Below, piece after piece: positions 22,479 through 31,901 of a stretch of 64,000 bases of DNA; the stretch's first letter is position 1; each line of letters opens with the position of its first letter. Location: the NCBI RefSeq assembly GCF_000971255.1, contig NZ_BBMC01000009.1:102382-166381 (forward strand). Direction: 5' to 3'. Below the pieces are notes generated by a model. The model had not been told where the DNA came from. It did not search any database and saw only the letters and a program-made list of their open reading frames with translations. This DNA comes from Demequina rhizosphaerae. Its GTDB lineage: Bacteria; Actinomycetota; Actinomycetes; Actinomycetales; Demequinaceae. Made by a program: the position numbers and the translations under genes.

Positions 22479-23903
22479 TCAGGAGCTCGGATCGGCCGCG
22501 GGCGACAACGTCGCGGTGACGGCCGGGTTGGGGATGCCGGACGGGTCCTCCTCGATCACGATGTCGGGGGCGAGGGGCGAGGCGAGCCACGTGAGGGCGA
22601 TCATCACGGCGAGGACCAGGCCCGCGATCGCGACGGTGAGCACCACGCGGCTGCCGTTGAGGGGCCCGCCCCGGTTGGCGCGCTCCTCCGCCCGGCGCAG
22701 GCTGCGCGCGATGCCTTCCGAGCGCGGCCAGCGGCGATGCAGCGCGGACAGCACGAGCTCCCAGGTGCCCTGCTCGCGCACGAGGTTCTGCTCGGCGACC
22801 ATGATCTCGAGCGTGTCGAAGGCCGCCTCGTGCCGGTCGGCGGCCTCGGGCGGCGGGGGGACGGCGCGCCCCTCCGCGATCGCGCGCTCCCGCTCGGCCG
22901 CGAGGGCGGCGGCCATCGCGAGCTCCTGCGTGGCGGCCTCCTCGGCCGCGATCTCGTCGAGCGCCTCGCGCACGCTGTCGTGGATGTCGTTGTCGGCCAG
23001 CTGCGAGGCACGGTCCTCGTCCACCGCCGTCCGCGCCGCGTCGAGCGTCTCGGCCTCCACGAGCGCGCGCGCGGCGGCGTGCTCCTCCTCGCGGCGGCGC
23101 TCCTCTTCGGCGGCCTCCCGCTCGGCCTGCTCGGCCGCCTCGCGCTCGAGGCGCGGCGTGAGCGGCAACCCGTCCACCGCGCCGTCAAAGCCGATGAGCG
23201 CCCGCGAGTCCGCCGCGACGAGGGCGTCCACGACGGCACCGACGGTCGCCGGCGGGGCCCCGCGCAGCGCCCTGACCGCGAGGTCGCGGGCGGCGGGTGC
23301 GAGCCCGTCGGGAAGGTCGTCGGGCGTCGACTCCTCGGGATCCATGCCCGTGAGCGCCCGGACGAGGAGCAGCGCCAGGGCCCGCGCGTCGTCCGCCTCC
23401 GACGGCGCCGTCACGAGGCCCGCCTGGGCGGCGGCCTCGCCGTCGACGCCGAGGCCCGCGACGACGACGCGCCCGCGGGACGTCACCGTGATGCACGAGG
23501 GCCGTACGAAGCCGTGGGTGAGCCCGGCGGCGCGTCCCGCCGCCAGCGCGCGCGCGGCGCCGCCGACGATCGCGACCGCGCGCCGGGGGTCGACGCGGCG
23601 CCGGGCGAGGACGTCGGAGAGCACCGCGCCGGGCACGTGCTCGGTCGCGACGTAGGTGACGGCGGACCCGTCGATGGTCTCGCGTCCCGTCGCGACGATG
23701 CGCGCGAGGCGGGGGTCGCGGAGGCGGGAGGCGCGCATGGCCTCCTTGCGCACCGCAGCCGACGCGGTCGAGTGGACGATGTCGACCACCGTCCGGCGGC
23801 CGAGGCGCGTGTCCTCGGCGAGATGCCGCTCGATACCTGGGATGTCATGCTCGACCTCGTCGAGCAGGGTGAACCGCGCACCCAACGTCGTGCCCGATCT
23901 CAC
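22479..23903 (-). CDS. MurJ-associated protein-kinase-like (pseudokinase) membrane protein
   Basis: A 474-residue protein. The first about 240 residues have the outline of a Ser/Thr kinase small and large lobe (GARFTLLDEVEHDIPGIERH, then VTYVATEHVPGAVLSDVLAR). The catalytic HRD and DFG motifs are missing, the equivalent region reading LTHGFVRPSCITVTSRGRVVVAGLG. A long Glu/Ala/Arg-rich coiled coil follows (about 250-345), then one membrane segment near 420-442 and a short exterior tail. In M. tuberculosis MurJ carries a pseudokinase domain that recruits FhaA; here the pseudokinase is a separate gene starting 33 bases after murJ. Same complex is inferred. Confidence 0.78.
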   Translation of the reverse strand: MRSGTTLGARFTLLDEVEHDIPGIERHLAEDTRLGRRTVVDIVHSTASAAVRKEAMRASRLRDPRLARIVATGRETIDGSAVTYVATEHVPGAVLSDVLARRRVDPRRAVAIVGGAARALAAGRAAGLTHGFVRPSCITVTSRGRVVVAGLGVDGEAAAQAGLVTAPSEADDARALALLLVRALTGMDPEESTPDDLPDGLAPAARDLAVRALRGAPPATVGAVVDALVAADSRALIGFDGAVDGLPLTPRLEREAAEQAEREAAEEERRREEEHAAARALVEAETLDAARTAVDEDRASQLADNDIHDSVREALDEIAAEEAATQELAMAAALAAERERAIAEGRAVPPPPEAADRHEAAFDTLEIMVAEQNLVREQGTWELVLSALHRRWPRSEGIARSLRRAEERANRGGPLNGSRVVLTVAIAGLVLAVMIALTWLASPLAPDIVIEEDPSGIPNPAVTATLSPAADPSS

Positions 23904-23936
23904 CTGTGCCGCACCCCCGGGGTTCCCGTCCGGCCT

Positions 23937-25643
23937 CTATCGTACGTTGCGCCGCAGACGTCGCGTCAGCGGGGCCGCGAGCTCGCTCGCCTCCGGCACG
24001 CGGAGCAGGCGCAGCAGAGCCCAGTACAGGACGCCCATGAGCGGGATCAGCACGGCGAGCGCGCCGAACGAGACGAGGAGCGTGTGCATCCTGTCGTCCA
24101 GGTCGATCTCCGGGATGAACCTCAGCAGCGACCATCCCACGGCTCCCGAGACGCCTGCGGCGAGGAGCGCGCGCGTCCCGAGCCACGCGTACGCACCCAG
24201 CTCGAGCCTGCCCACGCGGCGCTTCACGGCGGCGCCGCGCATCACCACGCCGACGACGTTCGAGAGGCTCAACGCGAAGGCGACCCCCGCGGTCCACCAG
24301 TACGGGTCGAGCGCCTGCTGCAGGAGCAGCATCCCGCCCACCCACGCGATGGTGACGGGGATCTGGATGTAGAACACGGCCTTGGCGTCCTCGAGCGCGA
24401 AGAAGACGTTCTTGAAGACGCCGAGCAGCGCGAGGAAGACGCTGCCCTGCGCGAGCGCGATGAGCACGTAGGAGACGGAGCGGACGACGTCGTCGCTGAC
24501 GGTCGGCAGCGCGATGCGGACGATGGCCGGCGCGAGCGCGATCAGCACCGCGGTCGACCACAGGCCGAACACGGTGACGATGCGCATGCCGCGCACCACG
24601 GTGAGCCGCAGGCGCTCGGTGTCCTTCGCCGCCGCGTGACGCGACATGGTGGTCGCGAGGGCCGTGATGAGCGACACGATGATGAGCGAGTGCGGGAGCA
24701 GGTAGAGCATCATCGCGTTGAAGTACGCGGCGTTGCCGGCGACCGCGGTGTCGCCGGCCGCGCTGCCCACGGCGCCCGCCTCGCTCGCGATGCGCGTGGC
24801 GACCACCACTCCCACCTGGTCCAGCAGCACGGCGCCGAGCGCCCACCCCGCAACCGTCGTGACGCCGGAGAGCTCTCCCTTGGGCCCTCGCCAGACCGGG
24901 CTCCACCGGTACCCCCCGCGGGCGAGCGGCCAGATGAGGATGAGCGCCTGCGCGGCGATGCCCAGCGTGGCCGTGCCGGCGATGAGCCACGTCGGGAGGG
25001 CGGTCCACCAGGTCGAGTCGTCGAACTGGCCTGCATGGGTCGCGTAGCCGCCGTACATCGCGAGGAACGCGGTGAGACCCGCGATCGACACCACGTTGTT
25101 GAGCACGGGCGCCCACATGTACGGCCCGAACTGCTCGCGTGCGTTGAGCACCTGACCGAGGATCGTGTAGGTGCTGTAGAAGAAGAGCTGCGGGATGCAC
25201 CAGAACGCGAACGCGACGGCCAGGTCGCGCTGAGGCGCGTCCCAGCCCTGCGTGTAGATGTTGACGAAGACGGGGGCGGCGAGCGTGAACAGCAGCGTGA
25301 TGGCGAGGGAGCCGAAGACGCCCAGGGTGACGATGCGGTCGACGGTGCGCTTGCCGTCGGGACGGCGGAACGCGCGCACGATCTGCGGGACCAGGACCGC
25401 GTTGAGCACGCCTGCGGCGACGATCGCGTAGAGCGTGTTGGGGATCTTGTTGGCGACGTCGTACGCGTCGGCGGCGATGCCCGTCGCGCCGATGGCAGCG
25501 ACGAGCATCGCGTTGCGGATGAACCCCAGGCCGCGCGATACGAGCGTCCCCGACGCCATCACCAGGGTGTTGCGGCCGAGCGAGCGCACGCGCGGCTGCG
25601 GCGGGTCCTCGACCCCGGGCGGCATCGCGTTGTCCTCGGTCAC
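23937..25643 (-). CDS. murJ: Lipid II flippase MurJ
   Basis: A 568-residue MATE-like membrane protein with about 14 hydrophobic segments that moves lipid II across the membrane. Characteristic sequence includes SLGRNTLVMASGTLVSRGLGF at its start, AYDVANKIPNTLYAIVAAGVLNAVLVP, and the VVATRIASEAGAVG region. The C-terminal extension with pseudokinase and lectin-like domains found in mycobacteria is absent. The GTG at 25643 has AAGGAG upstream; an in-frame upstream ATG lies inside the preceding gene. It is one base downstream of the DUF6049 stop. Confidence 0.94.
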   Translation of the reverse strand: MTEDNAMPPGVEDPPQPRVRSLGRNTLVMASGTLVSRGLGFIRNAMLVAAIGATGIAADAYDVANKIPNTLYAIVAAGVLNAVLVPQIVRAFRRPDGKRTVDRIVTLGVFGSLAITLLFTLAAPVFVNIYTQGWDAPQRDLAVAFAFWCIPQLFFYSTYTILGQVLNAREQFGPYMWAPVLNNVVSIAGLTAFLAMYGGYATHAGQFDDSTWWTALPTWLIAGTATLGIAAQALILIWPLARGGYRWSPVWRGPKGELSGVTTVAGWALGAVLLDQVGVVVATRIASEAGAVGSAAGDTAVAGNAAYFNAMMLYLLPHSLIIVSLITALATTMSRHAAAKDTERLRLTVVRGMRIVTVFGLWSTAVLIALAPAIVRIALPTVSDDVVRSVSYVLIALAQGSVFLALLGVFKNVFFALEDAKAVFYIQIPVTIAWVGGMLLLQQALDPYWWTAGVAFALSLSNVVGVVMRGAAVKRRVGRLELGAYAWLGTRALLAAGVSGAVGWSLLRFIPEIDLDDRMHTLLVSFGALAVLIPLMGVLYWALLRLLRVPEASELAAPLTRRLRRNVR

Positions 25644-25644
25644 G

Positions 25645-27678
25645 TCACTCCTTCGTGCCCGCGTGGTCCGGGGAGTCGCCGGCATCGGCGGCATCGGCGG
25701 TGTCCTGGTCGCCGGCACCGTCGGCGGCCTCGTCCGCCTCCGCGGCGTCGGGCACCCGGGTGGTGCGCGTCTCCTTGCGGCCGCGTCGGACCGTCCTGAT
25801 CACGCCCATGACGAGCAGCACGACGAGCCCGGCGGTGAAGACCGCGGTCACCGCGGTGCCCCAGTCGGCGCGGACGCGCACGCTCATCGCGACGGGGTCG
25901 GCGATCGACACGCCGTCGGTGTTGCGCAGCACCGTGATCGCGCTCACGTCGGCGGACGACACCGCGGCCACCTCGACCGGCACCGTCCTGCTCGAGTTCG
26001 CGGGAATCGTCACGGTGGGCGCCTCGCGGATCTGCAGGTTCGGCGAGAAGGAGGTCATGTCGACCACGACCCGCGCATCGACGTCGAGCCCGTTGACGAC
26101 GGTCACCGGCAGGCTGCCCTTGTCCGCGATGAAGTTGACGTCGGAGCCGGCCGCGACGTGGAGCGCGTCGAGCGTCCCGTCGGTCTCGGTGGTGGCCTGG
26201 GACACGCGGAGCTGCCGGGCCGGATCGTCGCCGCGCACCGACCGGGCCAGCGGCCGGAGGAGGGCGCGCGCGTTGTCGTCGAGGAAGTCCGACGGGGACT
26301 CCGCGACGGTGCTGAGGTCCCTGAGGTCGCCCAGCCGCTTGGCGAGGCCGGCGATCGTGCTCGCGTCGAGGTCGTCGGCCTTGTCGACGCGCTTGCGCAG
26401 CGTGACCGGGTCGCCGGCGGGGTTCTCGACGAGCGATGACACGTCGACCGCGTCCACGAACGGCGCGTTCATCAGGGCGGACAGCGCCGAGGAGTCGCTC
26501 GCGCCGGTCGGGGACCAGTCGTCGCCGGTCCACACGAGGACCGGGGACACGGTCTCGGCGGCGGTGAGGGCGCCCATCGCGATCGCGGTGCCGACGCCGC
26601 CCGCGGCGGTGGTGGAGCCGGCGCCCACCGAGGACGACAGCGCCGCGTCCGGGGTGAGCAGCGCGACGTCCTCGCCCCGGGCGAGGGCGACGGACACGGC
26701 GGGGGTCACCTCGTTCGCGTCCTGGCCGTCGATCTCGGTGGTGAGGATCGCGGCGGCGCCCTCGTCGGCGGCCAGGGTCGCGGTGACGCGGTCGGCCCGC
26801 CCGACGACCGCCAGCCAGGGGACGTCCTCGGCCGTGGTCACGGCGGTGTCCTGCGGGGTCTCGAGCGCGTACGCGAGAAGGGAGGTGTTGCCGGCGTGGG
26901 CGAGCGACACGAGGTCGGGGTCCTCGGTCGGCAGCCGCATGACGTCGCGGTCGGTGAGGTCGAGCGTCCCCGTGCCGAGGTCGGCGAGCGAGGACTCGTC
27001 GACCGCGAGGGTGACGCCGTCGATGTCCGTCGCGGCGGCGATCGACCGCACCCGCGCGCTCAGGCCGGAGGCCGTCGCGACCGCGGTGAGCGACAGCTCC
27101 GGCATCGCGGCGTCGATGAAGGTCACTGCGCCGGTGAGGAGCGTGGAGTCCCCGGCCTCGGTGCGCAGGACCACCTCGACGCCGTGCACGCCCCAGGTGT
27201 CCTCGACGAACGGGAGGCGCCGCTCGATGGACGTGACGGACACGGTGGTCGACGCACCGGCCCCGAGCCGGGAGACGGTGGTGGGCTGCCCGGCGTCCGC
27301 GGAGCTGAGGGTCGTGGTGCCGACGTCGCTCGCGCCCACGGAGACCATGCGCGCGTCCTCACCGTCGAGGAACGACAGCAGCGACGCGCGATCCTCGAAG
27401 GGCTCACGGGTCACCCGCAGCAGGACCCGGGCGTCGTCGAGCGCCAGGGAGTCGTCGTTCTCGACGGTGACGACCGTGGTCATCGACTGTCCCGGCCGGA
27501 CCATCGGCGTGGGCGCGGACTCGATGGTGCCGACGGCGAGCTCGGACACGTCCGACGGGACCAGGTCGAGCGCGGCGGCCGGCATCGACGCCGCGGTCGC
27601 GGCGAGAGCCGCGGTGCCCGCGAGGGCGCGCCGCAACCTCACGTGCCGCCGGGACCCGCGCATCGTCCCGCCGCTCAC
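25645..27678 (-). CDS. DUF6049-family secreted membrane-anchored protein
   Basis: About 677 residues. An N-terminal signal sequence (RRALAGTAALAATAASMPAAA) precedes a large extracellular region and one C-terminal membrane span (TAVFTAGLVVLLVMGV) with a basic then acidic cytoplasmic tail. It corresponds in position to M. tuberculosis Rv3909, between the NUDIX and murJ genes. The function of the family is not known; an envelope role with MurJ is inferred from constant synteny. The GTG at 27678 overlaps the NUDIX stop (GTGA); an ATG at 27663, which lies inside a copy of the word GGACGATGCG, is an alternative start. Confidence 0.82.
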   Translation of the reverse strand: MSGGTMRGSRRHVRLRRALAGTAALAATAASMPAAALDLVPSDVSELAVGTIESAPTPMVRPGQSMTTVVTVENDDSLALDDARVLLRVTREPFEDRASLLSFLDGEDARMVSVGASDVGTTTLSSADAGQPTTVSRLGAGASTTVSVTSIERRLPFVEDTWGVHGVEVVLRTEAGDSTLLTGAVTFIDAAMPELSLTAVATASGLSARVRSIAAATDIDGVTLAVDESSLADLGTGTLDLTDRDVMRLPTEDPDLVSLAHAGNTSLLAYALETPQDTAVTTAEDVPWLAVVGRADRVTATLAADEGAAAILTTEIDGQDANEVTPAVSVALARGEDVALLTPDAALSSSVGAGSTTAAGGVGTAIAMGALTAAETVSPVLVWTGDDWSPTGASDSSALSALMNAPFVDAVDVSSLVENPAGDPVTLRKRVDKADDLDASTIAGLAKRLGDLRDLSTVAESPSDFLDDNARALLRPLARSVRGDDPARQLRVSQATTETDGTLDALHVAAGSDVNFIADKGSLPVTVVNGLDVDARVVVDMTSFSPNLQIREAPTVTIPANSSRTVPVEVAAVSSADVSAITVLRNTDGVSIADPVAMSVRVRADWGTAVTAVFTAGLVVLLVMGVIRTVRRGRKETRTTRVPDAAEADEAADGAGDQDTADAADAGDSPDHAGTKE

Positions 27679-28217
27679 GGGGCGATGGCGAGCAGGCGTG
27701 CCGCCGCCTGCGCCATCTTCCGCTCGTTGGGGTAGGCGAGCTCGCGCGAGAGCTCCGCGACGGCGATCCAGCGGGCGACCTCGGCCTCGTGGTCGGGGTC
27801 GTTCTCCGTGGTGATGATGCCGCCCTTCGCCTCGAGCAGGTAGTGGTGCACCACCTTGTGGACGCGACGGTCGTCGCCCGTGAACCAGTAGTCGATGATC
27901 CCGAGCGGCTGGATGATCTCCGCGTCGATGCCGGTCTCCTCGGCGACCTCGCGCACCGCCGCGATCTCGGGGGTCTCGCCCTCCTCGATGTGGCCCTTGG
28001 GCAGGCACCACTCGAGCCGGCCCGCACGGTTGCGGCGGCCGATGCACGCGGCGTAGGCGATGCCCTCCTCGACGCGGACCGCGATGCCGCCGGCGGACGT
28101 CTCGTTGCTCACCGGCAGGTGCGGCGCGCGGTGCGCGACGCTCTCGCGCCGCCTCAGCGCCGCTCCCTGCGGAGGCATCGGCACGGGGCCGGGGCGCGGG
28201 ACGGGCGGCGTGGGCAT
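27675..28217 (-). CDS. NUDIX hydrolase
   Basis: A 180-residue hydrolase of nucleoside diphosphates linked to another group. The NUDIX box is complete at residues 75-97, from GHIEEGE through REVAEETGI, with the metal-binding REVAEE. The position matches mutT4 of M. tuberculosis, but substrate cannot be read from the sequence. TAGAGT ends six bases before the ATG, so the mRNA is probably leaderless. It heads the NUDIX-DUF6049-murJ-pseudokinase operon and is divergent from cca. Confidence 0.92.
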   Translation of the reverse strand: MPTPPVPRPGPVPMPPQGAALRRRESVAHRAPHLPVSNETSAGGIAVRVEEGIAYAACIGRRNRAGRLEWCLPKGHIEEGETPEIAAVREVAEETGIDAEIIQPLGIIDYWFTGDDRRVHKVVHHYLLEAKGGIITTENDPDHEAEVARWIAVAELSRELAYPNERKMAQAAARLLAIAP

Positions 28218-28318
28218 GGCCCAACTCTAACGACCCCGCGGGTGCCCGCAGGGAGCCATGCCCGGCGGGAGGCGGGCTGCGCGGGGGCGGTCGCGGCCCC
28301 GTCTGGGACACTTGTGCG

Positions 28319-29779
28319 GTGACGACCCGCCCTTCCGCACCTCCCTCGCTCGACGTGCTGCGCCGCCGCGCCGCCGGACTGTGGGCGGCGCTGCCCCCCG
28401 AGATCGCGCAGCTCGCCACGGCCTTCCATGAGGCGGGGCACGAGCTGGCGCTCGTCGGCGGACCCGTCCGCGACGCGTTCCTGGGCCGCTCGAGCGCGGA
28501 CCTCGACTTCGCGACGGACGCCCGACCCGACGAGATCGAGCGGCTGCTCAAGGGCTGGACGCGCGCGACGTGGGACATGGGGCGCGAGTTCGGGACCATC
28601 GGGGGGCGCCGCGGCGACCTGGTGGTCGAGATCACGACCTACCGCGCGGACGAGTACGACGGCGAGACCCGCAAGCCGGTGGTCGCGTTCGGGTCCTCGC
28701 TGCACGGCGACCTCGCGCGCCGCGACTTCACCGTCAACGCGATGGCGGTGCGCCTGCCGTCGATGGAGTTCGTCGACCCGTTCGACGGGCTCACCGACCT
28801 GGCCGGCGGGCTGCTGCGCACGCCCATCGACCCCGAGGTGTCCTTCGGCGACGACCCCCTGCGCATGATGCGCGCGGCCCGCTTCGCCTCGCAGCTGGGC
28901 TTCGAGATCGAGCCCCGGACCTTCTCCGCGATGGCCGCGATGGCCGACCGGCTCTCGATCGTGTCGGCCGAGCGGGTGCGGGACGAGCTGGTGAAGCTGC
29001 TGCTCGGCTCGCACGTGCGCGCGGGCCTGGGTGCGCTGGTCGACTCGGGGCTCGCGGCGCAGGTGCTGCCGGAGCTGCCGGCGCTCAAGCTCGAGGTCGA
29101 CGAGCACCACCATCACAAGGACGTCTACGAGCACACCCTCACCGTGGTCGAGCAGGCCATCGACCTCGAGACGGGCCCCGACGGCGCGGTGCCCGGGCCC
29201 GACCTCGTGCTGCGCCTCGCGTCGCTCCTGCACGACATCGGCAAGCCGCCCACCAAGCGGCTCGAGCCCGGCGGCGGGGTCTCGTTCCACCACCACGAGG
29301 TGGTCGGCGCGAAGATGGCCGCCAAGCGGCTCAAGGCGCTGCGCTTCGACAAGGACACGATCAAGGCGGTCGAGCACCTCGTCGCGCTCCATCTGCGCTT
29401 CCACGGCTACGCGGATGCCCGCTGGTCGGACTCGGCGGTGCGCCGCTACGTGGTCGACGCCGGTGCGGAGCTCGAGCGGCTGCACCGCCTCACCCGCGCG
29501 GACGTCACCACCCGCAACCGCCGCAAGGCGGACCGCCTCTCGTTCGCGTACGACGACCTCGAGGCGAGGATCGCGGAGCTGCGCGAGCAGGAGGAGGTCG
29601 ACGCGATCCGGCCCGATCTCGACGGCACGCAGATCATGGAGATCCTGGGCATCACCCCCGGGCGCGATGTCGGCGCCGCGTACAAGCACCTCCTCGAGCT
29701 GCGCATGGAGCACGGCCCGCTGGGCGAGGACCGCGCCCGCACGGAGCTGCTGTCCTGGTGGGAGTCGCGCGAGGGCTGA
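28319..29779 (+). CDS. cca: CCA tRNA nucleotidyltransferase
   Basis: A 486-residue class II enzyme that adds or repairs the tRNA 3' CCA end. The polymerase-beta head has GGPVRDAFLGRSSADLDFAT with its DxD metal site. The RRDFTVNAMA region and LRMMRAARFASQLGF follow. An HD domain is present (LLHDIGKPPTKR), as in the PcnA-type actinobacterial enzyme. Starts at GTG with GACACT ending six bases upstream, compatible with leaderless initiation. Divergent from the NUDIX gene, as in M. tuberculosis. Confidence 0.95.
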   Translation: MTTRPSAPPSLDVLRRRAAGLWAALPPEIAQLATAFHEAGHELALVGGPVRDAFLGRSSADLDFATDARPDEIERLLKGWTRATWDMGREFGTIGGRRGDLVVEITTYRADEYDGETRKPVVAFGSSLHGDLARRDFTVNAMAVRLPSMEFVDPFDGLTDLAGGLLRTPIDPEVSFGDDPLRMMRAARFASQLGFEIEPRTFSAMAAMADRLSIVSAERVRDELVKLLLGSHVRAGLGALVDSGLAAQVLPELPALKLEVDEHHHHKDVYEHTLTVVEQAIDLETGPDGAVPGPDLVLRLASLLHDIGKPPTKRLEPGGGVSFHHHEVVGAKMAAKRLKALRFDKDTIKAVEHLVALHLRFHGYADARWSDSAVRRYVVDAGAELERLHRLTRADVTTRNRRKADRLSFAYDDLEARIAELREQEEVDAIRPDLDGTQIMEILGITPGRDVGAAYKHLLELRMEHGPLGEDRARTELLSWWESREG

Positions 29780-29859
29780 GCGGGTCGGGTCCGGGTCCGT
29801 GCCTGCGTCCATCGCCGCGTCCGCGGACGGGCGTGCGTGGCCGTGGACCCTTGCGCGTG

Positions 29860-29950
29860 TGTCAGCTCAGGCTGAAACAGCTCCGCTTCGGGCCGCCCGT
29901 CGCACGGAGCCGGCCGTGCACGCGACTCCCTGTTTCACCTCTCGCTGACA
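29860..29950. repeat. 91-bp element with 21-bp imperfect inverted ends
   Basis: The left end reads TGTCAGC-6 bases-TGAAACAG. The right end is the inverted equivalent, CTGTTTCA-6 bases-GCTGACA. Fifteen outer bases are identical and the central six differ. It lies in the 317-base convergent gap between cca and ald, which otherwise holds only a terminator and no gene that I can support. Confidence 0.6.
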
Positions 29951-30019
29951 TACGTGAGAGCGACCATGGCCGCCCTGCCGGACCAGCCGACGGACCGGCC
30001 GACAGGCGGACCGACGCGA

Positions 30020-30055
30020 CGACGCGGATCCCCGTCGGGACGGGGATCCGCGTCG
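30020..30055. terminator. Bidirectional hairpin between cca and ald
   Basis: CGACGCGGATCCCCG and its perfect complement pair around a 6-base loop, 42 bases past the ald stop. It can serve both convergent genes. Confidence 0.85.
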
Positions 30056-30096
30056 CGGCGGCTCGAGCCTGGGAACCAGGACGGACGGCGCGTGGG

Positions 30097-31197
30097 TCAG
30101 GCGGGCACCTTCGCCGCGAGGTGCGGGAAGATCTCCGCGACCGGGCCGTGGACGATGCGGCCGTCGACCGTCGCGAGGCCGCGGGCGAGCGCGGGGTCCT
30201 TGGCGGTGGCGACCTCCCAGCCGTCGTTCGCGAGCCGCACCGCGTACGGGAGCGTCGCGTTGGTGAGCGCGAGCGTCGAGGTGTTGCCCACGGCGCCCGG
30301 CATGTTCGCCACGCAGTAGAACGTCGAGCCCTCGACCGCGTAGGTGGGCTCGGCGTGCGTGGTCGCGTACGAGTCCTCGAAGCAGCCGCCCTGGTCGATC
30401 GCGATGTCGACGAGCACGGAGCCCGGCTTCATGCGCGACACCAGGTCGTGCGAGACGAGCTTGGGGGCCTTGGCGCCCGCCACCAGCACGGCGCCGATGA
30501 CCAGGTCGGCCTCGAGGCAGGCCCTCTCGACCTCGTAGGCGGAGGACACGACGGTCTTCACGCGGCCGGCGTAGAGCGCGTCGAGCTGGCGCAGGCGCGG
30601 CACGGACAGGTCGAGCACCGTCACGTCGGCGCCCATGCCGACGGCCTGGCCGATCGCGTTCTGGCCCGACATGCCCGCGCCGAGCACGGTCACCTTGGCC
30701 GGGCGCACGCCGGGCACGCCGCCCAGCAGCACGCCGCGTCCGCCCTGGCTCGACTGGAGCGCGAATGCGCCCACCATCGTCGCCATGCGGCCGGCGACCT
30801 CGCTCATGGGGGCGAGCAGCGGCAGCGCGCCGTCCTCGAGGGCGACGGTCTCGTACGCGATCGCGGTGGTGCCGGACTCGACCAGCGCGCGGGTGAGCGG
30901 CTCGTCGGCGGCCAGGTGGAGGTAGGTGAAGAGCAGCAGCCCGGGACGGAGGAAGCCGTACTCCGAGGCGATCGGTTCCTTGACCTTGATCACCATCTCG
31001 GCCGCCCAGGCCTCGTCCACTGTCCCGAGGGACGCGCCCGCGAGCACGTACTCCTCGTCCGCGAAGGCCGAGCCGAGGCCCGCGCCCGCCTGCACCACGA
31101 CCTCGTGTCCGGCGTCGACGAGCTCGCGCACGCCGGCCGGGGTCGCGCCCACGCGACGCTCGTTGTCCTTGACCTCTGCGGGGATGCCGATGCGCAT
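30097..31197 (-). CDS. ald: Alanine dehydrogenase
   Basis: Ald, 366 residues, interconverts L-alanine and pyruvate with NAD. It starts MRIGIPAEVKDNERRVGATP and has the active-site KVKEP. The Rossmann loop is VLGAGMSGQNAIGQAVGMGA, and DIAIDQGGCFEDS and HAEPTYAV close the substrate pocket. AGGAGG lies just before the ATG at 31197. It is divergent from an Lrp-type regulator, the usual arrangement for ald and its alanine-responsive activator. Confidence 0.96.
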   Translation of the reverse strand: MRIGIPAEVKDNERRVGATPAGVRELVDAGHEVVVQAGAGLGSAFADEEYVLAGASLGTVDEAWAAEMVIKVKEPIASEYGFLRPGLLLFTYLHLAADEPLTRALVESGTTAIAYETVALEDGALPLLAPMSEVAGRMATMVGAFALQSSQGGRGVLLGGVPGVRPAKVTVLGAGMSGQNAIGQAVGMGADVTVLDLSVPRLRQLDALYAGRVKTVVSSAYEVERACLEADLVIGAVLVAGAKAPKLVSHDLVSRMKPGSVLVDIAIDQGGCFEDSYATTHAEPTYAVEGSTFYCVANMPGAVGNTSTLALTNATLPYAVRLANDGWEVATAKDPALARGLATVDGRIVHGPVAEIFPHLAAKVPA

Positions 31198-31348
31198 CGC
31201 CCCTCCTCTCCCTGGCGCCGGGGGCGCCGCTCCTGGCCGGGAACCTCGTACCTTCTTCGCCCGACCCCTACAATTCTTGGAGGAAGTTCGGCCAGGGCAA
31301 GCAATGGTGAACGCAGGCCCGGAAACGAGCGGAAATGGAGAAGGATCG

Positions 31349-31879
31349 ATGGAGCAGAGCCTCCGCGGCGGCCCGGGCCCGAAGGGTCTTCGGCTCGACG
31401 AGCTCGACGAGCGCATCCTGTGGGAGCTCATGCGCGACGCCCGCATCCCGAACGCCGCCCTCGCGGCCAAGCTGCACGTCGCCCCCTCGACCACCCACGG
31501 CCGCGTCAAGGCCCTGCGCGAGGCCGGCGTGATCCGCTCCTCCCACATCGAGGTCGACTACGCGGCGCTCGGGCTCGAGGTCCAGGGCATCGTCTCGGTC
31601 CGCCTGCGCGCGCAGGCGCGTCCGCAGATCAAGAGCTACGCCGCGAAGGTCATCCAGCTGCCCAACGTGCTCTCGGTCTTCTTCGTGGGCGGCACGATCG
31701 ACTTCCTCATCCACGTCGCGTGCACCTCGACCGCGCAGCTGCGCGACTTCGTCGCGAGCGAGCTGAGCATGGACCCCGCGGTGGCCTCGACGGAGACGAA
31801 CATCGTCTTCGACCACCTCATCGGCCAGGAGCACCTTGGCAGCGGCGGCCTGGCGGCCCTCCGCGGACCCATCCGCTAG
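31349..31879 (+). CDS. Lrp/AsnC-family transcriptional regulator
   Basis: A 176-residue regulator with the N-terminal helix-turn-helix (LDERILWELMRDARIPNAAL through TTHGRVKALREAGVIRS) and a C-terminal RAM ligand-binding domain. GGAGAAGG precedes the ATG at 31349. Divergent orientation from ald makes it a likely alanine-sensing regulator of ald, comparable to AldR; this is inference from context. A -10-like TACAAT is at 31269-31274. Confidence 0.92.
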   Translation: MEQSLRGGPGPKGLRLDELDERILWELMRDARIPNAALAAKLHVAPSTTHGRVKALREAGVIRSSHIEVDYAALGLEVQGIVSVRLRAQARPQIKSYAAKVIQLPNVLSVFFVGGTIDFLIHVACTSTAQLRDFVASELSMDPAVASTETNIVFDHLIGQEHLGSGGLAALRGPIR

Positions 31880-31901
31880 CAGGGACGATGCGCCGGTCGG
31901 G

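Noticed and set aside
22443..25799. Plus-strand frame of 1118 codons over the pseudokinase and murJ
   Set aside because: Shadow frame opposite two well-supported genes.
29954..30319. Plus-strand frame of 121 codons in the cca-ald gap
   Set aside because: It runs through the bidirectional terminator and into ald antisense; the start has no convincing signals.
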